Of a stretch of 64,000 nucleotides of DNA, positions 35,041 through 64,000 are shown piece after piece. A program made the translations under genes and the position numbers. How positions within the stretch are numbered: position 1 is the first letter of the stretch; each line of letters opens with the position of its first letter. Source of the stretch: Pyrus communis (Eukaryota; Streptophyta; Magnoliopsida; Rosales; Rosaceae); contig NC_084817.1 in the NCBI RefSeq assembly GCF_963583255.1, positions 20,503,989-20,567,988 of the forward strand, in the 5' to 3' direction. Under the pieces are notes generated by a model that worked only from the letters and a program-made list of their open reading frames with translations, was not told the DNA's origin and made no database searches.

Positions 35041-35176
35041 CAATCATGGGCAATAAAGGTATTTTATTGTGTGAAGCAGGCAGCAGAACGGTAATGGACC
35101 GAAAAATTCAGGGGCATTTCCGCCCTTTTACTATTGTTGAACAGTGCTAAAACTCAACTGAGTTTTAGTATATATA
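33739..35176. mobile_element. terminal-inverted-repeat element, non-autonomous
   Basis: TATACATATACTAAAACTCA at the left end pairs with TGAGTTTTAGTATATATA at the right end. The inverted similarity extends inward to a shared GTGCTA word, about 33 bp in all. The right end also holds a perfect 10-bp hairpin (CTAAAACTCA/TGAGTTTTAG). No transposase frame is visible inside. I could not settle the target duplication; TA is possible. Confidence 0.5.
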
Positions 35177-35297
35177 ATGTAAATTATCAATTATGCAACT
35201 TACAGGTGGAATGTGCACTGATAACTTTAATCAATGAAGATGGTGATATGTTTAATGCAAAAATAATAAATATGTTTCACATAAATTGACATTGCAG

Positions 35298-35420
35298 AGA
35301 AGTGCTCCAATCATGCTATTGAGAAACATTGATCCAAAATTGAGTTTGTGTAATCGTACATATTATTGTGTCCTGGTTGTCACCAAAACCTTATTGATGT
35401 TGAAATCCAAATTGGAGTGA
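35298..35420 (+). pseudogene. PIF1-like helicase fragment (Helitron type)
   Basis: A 40-codon frame reads RSAPIMLLRNIDPKLSLCNRT at its start (35298-35360). The pattern AP-[VI]-MLLRN-[IL]-D-P...LCN-G/R-T is the conserved C-terminal segment of PIF1 helicases encoded by Helitrons. It follows a splice-acceptor-like TTGCAG and stops at 35418. The rest of the helicase is not recognisable nearby, so this is a remnant. Confidence 0.6.
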
Positions 35421-36370
35421 TATCCGTGGCTACTCATAGCTCTTTCTTGTCAACTTCTAAGTTCCCTGTGCCAAAGAGAGGTTTCATGACCACCATCCAT
35501 TATCAATCACATTCCACATCCCACTTAAAACTTTTAGATTCCTCGAGTAGACTCCTCTATAAAAGCATTCTAGCTTCAGAGGCGAGTGAGCCAAGTTAGG
35601 AAAGAGTTTTACTGTTGTGATGGGGCCAGATCCTATTCGAAGCATTCAGATGGTCCAGTCGGCATTGGAGAATGCAAAGAAGGTTGTTAACGGTCCCGGA
35701 GCGATGGTTAGTCCAAGGCCAAGAGAACCCTTCAGATACCAAATACACACAAAATAGAATGTTTTTACCAAGGATCCATTAAAGACTCCCAATAGTGCCA
35801 AATGCTTATTTGCAGCAGTTTCCAATCAAGTTTTTCTCTCACCATAAAAAAGTATCCCATGTAAAGATTTACCTGTATTCAGACTTTAGTGATCAATTAT
35901 GCGTTGGTCTATCTTATGGGGTCTCAAAGTCAAAGCACAAAGATTTTGTGTTTATGTCGTGATCTTTAATTGTGTAGGTTAGTAGTTTCTACCTAGTCAT
36001 TTTCATTCTTACTATTTTGATGTATTACACCTGCTCCTCCACAATCAAGATACCTTTTAAAATCATAGTTGCTTATAAATTTTTAATTACGTGCCTAGAC
36101 GCGATTTACAAGTTTTTAGTTTATTTTTGGTATTTTTATTTACAAATATACTTTTGCTATACGCAAGGGTTAAAAAACCTTTCTCGCGTGCATAAGCACT
36201 TGCAAAGAAACTAATGTGTTATAATACGTGTGAATAATAAGGCCTCTTGCTCGGTATAGGTTTCACCGAAGAGTAACGACAACGTCTCAATGGTCGTAAA
36301 AAAGAAAAACCCGGTAAAATCTGTTACATTTACCGCATTTTCGACTGTCAGATAAAATTCACATCACCCG
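35421..36370. other. intergenic, one small unassigned frame
   Basis: A 45-codon frame at 35620-35757 (+) begins MGPDPIRSIQMVQSALENAK and is not low-complexity, but I do not recognise it. It may be a captured exon. The rest of the stretch has no supported gene. Confidence 0.3.
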
Positions 36371-36399
36371 CTTTGATCTTCAACCACTACAGTAACAGG

Positions 36400-37293
36400 G
36401 GCAATCTTGAAATTTAACGAGTGTTTGGGGGTTCGTATTTTCCTTCTTCTTTCTTTCCGCATTCCGCTAACGCATTTTCTGTCGTGGATTCTACACTGAC
36501 GCCATTGAAGAAGAGATAGAGCTCCCAAGAATTTCAGGCTCAGATCTCCAATCGCAAACCTTATCCACACCGTGCTTTTGGGCCCCACGATCCGATCAGG
36601 TTCTCATCGTTTATTGTCTGAAATTCATGAAATTGATCAAAGAATTCAACCATTGAGTTCGAGTGTACGTCGGTGATCAATTAATTATTTCTCTATTTTT
36701 CGTTGATTTTTTCCTCAGAGTTATCAACCTTCATCCGCATTTAGTTTTATCAGACATTTCAATGTTTTGCTAAATAATGTGGTTTTGTATTTTGTATTTT
36801 TTGTTTATTAGCAGCTTATTTGATGTAAATTTATGCTTTTTGTGCATGGGAGTGTTAGTTTATTGATGTGATAGCTTGTCGGAAACTCGGATAGCGTTTC
36901 GGTTTGTTTGCCAAGAAGTTGAGGGAAAGGAATGGAAAATGAGTTGGAGGTTTTAGAAGATTTTTGTTAATATGTACTATAGGAAGTTTAACAGACAAAT
37001 TCAACTCTAACCAGTGTATTTGTTGTGTAAAAACTAACCGAGATGCTCTTATTGTTAATTTTTCGTGGAACCAAATTTCTAGTCCTTTTTGACTGGTTTC
37101 AGAATTTCGTGGATTAGGCAGTAATTTAGTATGATTTTTAGTGTATGGGAATTTTTTTTAACTTAGTGGTGTTTTATGTAACATTTAATAGAAGGCAAGC
37201 ACATTGAGGGTGATGGGCTGGAGTCACCATTTGCATCCTGACTATTGGATTATGAAGTGTTGACTTATATGAAAAACTTGGCTGTGGGGAAGC
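36400..37293 (+). other. 5' leader of the BEACH gene with a probable leader intron
   Basis: A likely first non-coding exon ends at 36599 (GATCAG|GTTCTC). A leader exon probably begins at 37192 after TTTAATAG and runs into the ATG at 37294. The transcription start is not determined. This assignment rests on splice-site context only. Confidence 0.45.
37213..37263 (+). other. upstream ORF 1 in the BEACH gene leader (16 codons)
   Basis: ATG at 37213, stop TGA at 37261-37263, ending 30 bases before the main ATG. It contains a second in-frame ATG at 37252. Its presence in the mRNA depends on the leader exon starting at about 37192. Confidence 0.5.

Positions 37294-64000
<26,707 letters not shown>

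Noticed and set aside
35366..35599. 77-codon frame after the PIF1 fragment
   Set aside because: In a different frame from the helicase similarity and with no recognisable content.

Overview
This window is plant nuclear DNA, almost certainly a eudicot. The genes have many GT-AG introns, and the intergenic DNA is AT-rich and full of small transposons and LTR retrotransposons. Gene content and repeat style suggest Rosaceae (apple/pear-like), but that is an inference and nothing in the sequence names the species.

Layout. 1-6877: right-hand part of a Ty3/gypsy chromovirus (gag-pol plus a 2.0-kb 3' LTR) in one reading frame broken by four stop codons. 7345-8112 (-): intronless type I MADS-box gene of the AGL80 kind. 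9227-9952 (-): intronless gene for a membrane-anchored TPR protein. 10155-11487: two Mutator-like MITEs in opposite orientation with 9-bp target duplications, an AT-rich tandem array and a tRNA-derived SINE. 12110-19052 (-): complete 15-exon gene for a CTR1-like (Raf-like) MAPKKK of 996 residues. 22356-27440 (-): complete 5.1-kb Reina-like gypsy element with nearly identical 265/276-bp LTRs, a 5-bp target duplication and disabled coding. 28430-29567: 1.1-kb non-autonomous hAT element with a perfect 8-bp target duplication. 29.6-36.3 kb: repeat-rich intergenic DNA with tandem duplications, a GGCCCA promoter-like cluster with no evident gene, a TIR element and a PIF1-helicase (Helitron-type) fragment. 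36.4-64.0 kb (+): a very large gene for a BEACH-domain protein (BCHB type). Thirty-seven coding exons can be joined in frame from the ATG at 37294 to the window edge (about 2,931 codons). The C-terminal WD40 part lies beyond the window.

The three small or medium minus-strand genes and the BEACH gene show no sign of functional linkage and look like ordinary neighbours. Their roles are endosperm/central-cell transcription (AGL80-like), an unassigned membrane TPR protein, Raf-like kinase signalling, and membrane trafficking (BEACH).

The most notable non-genic signals are: three LTR stem-loops whose two stems differ by compensatory changes; a recently inserted but coding-dead Reina element; a solo LTR with intact target duplication in intron 26 of the BEACH gene; LINE fragments on opposite strands in introns 1 and 35; a 61-bp tandem duplication that copied a splice acceptor just upstream of exon 36; and overlapping upstream ORFs in the BEACH gene leader. 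I did not find a convincing new multi-gene system.
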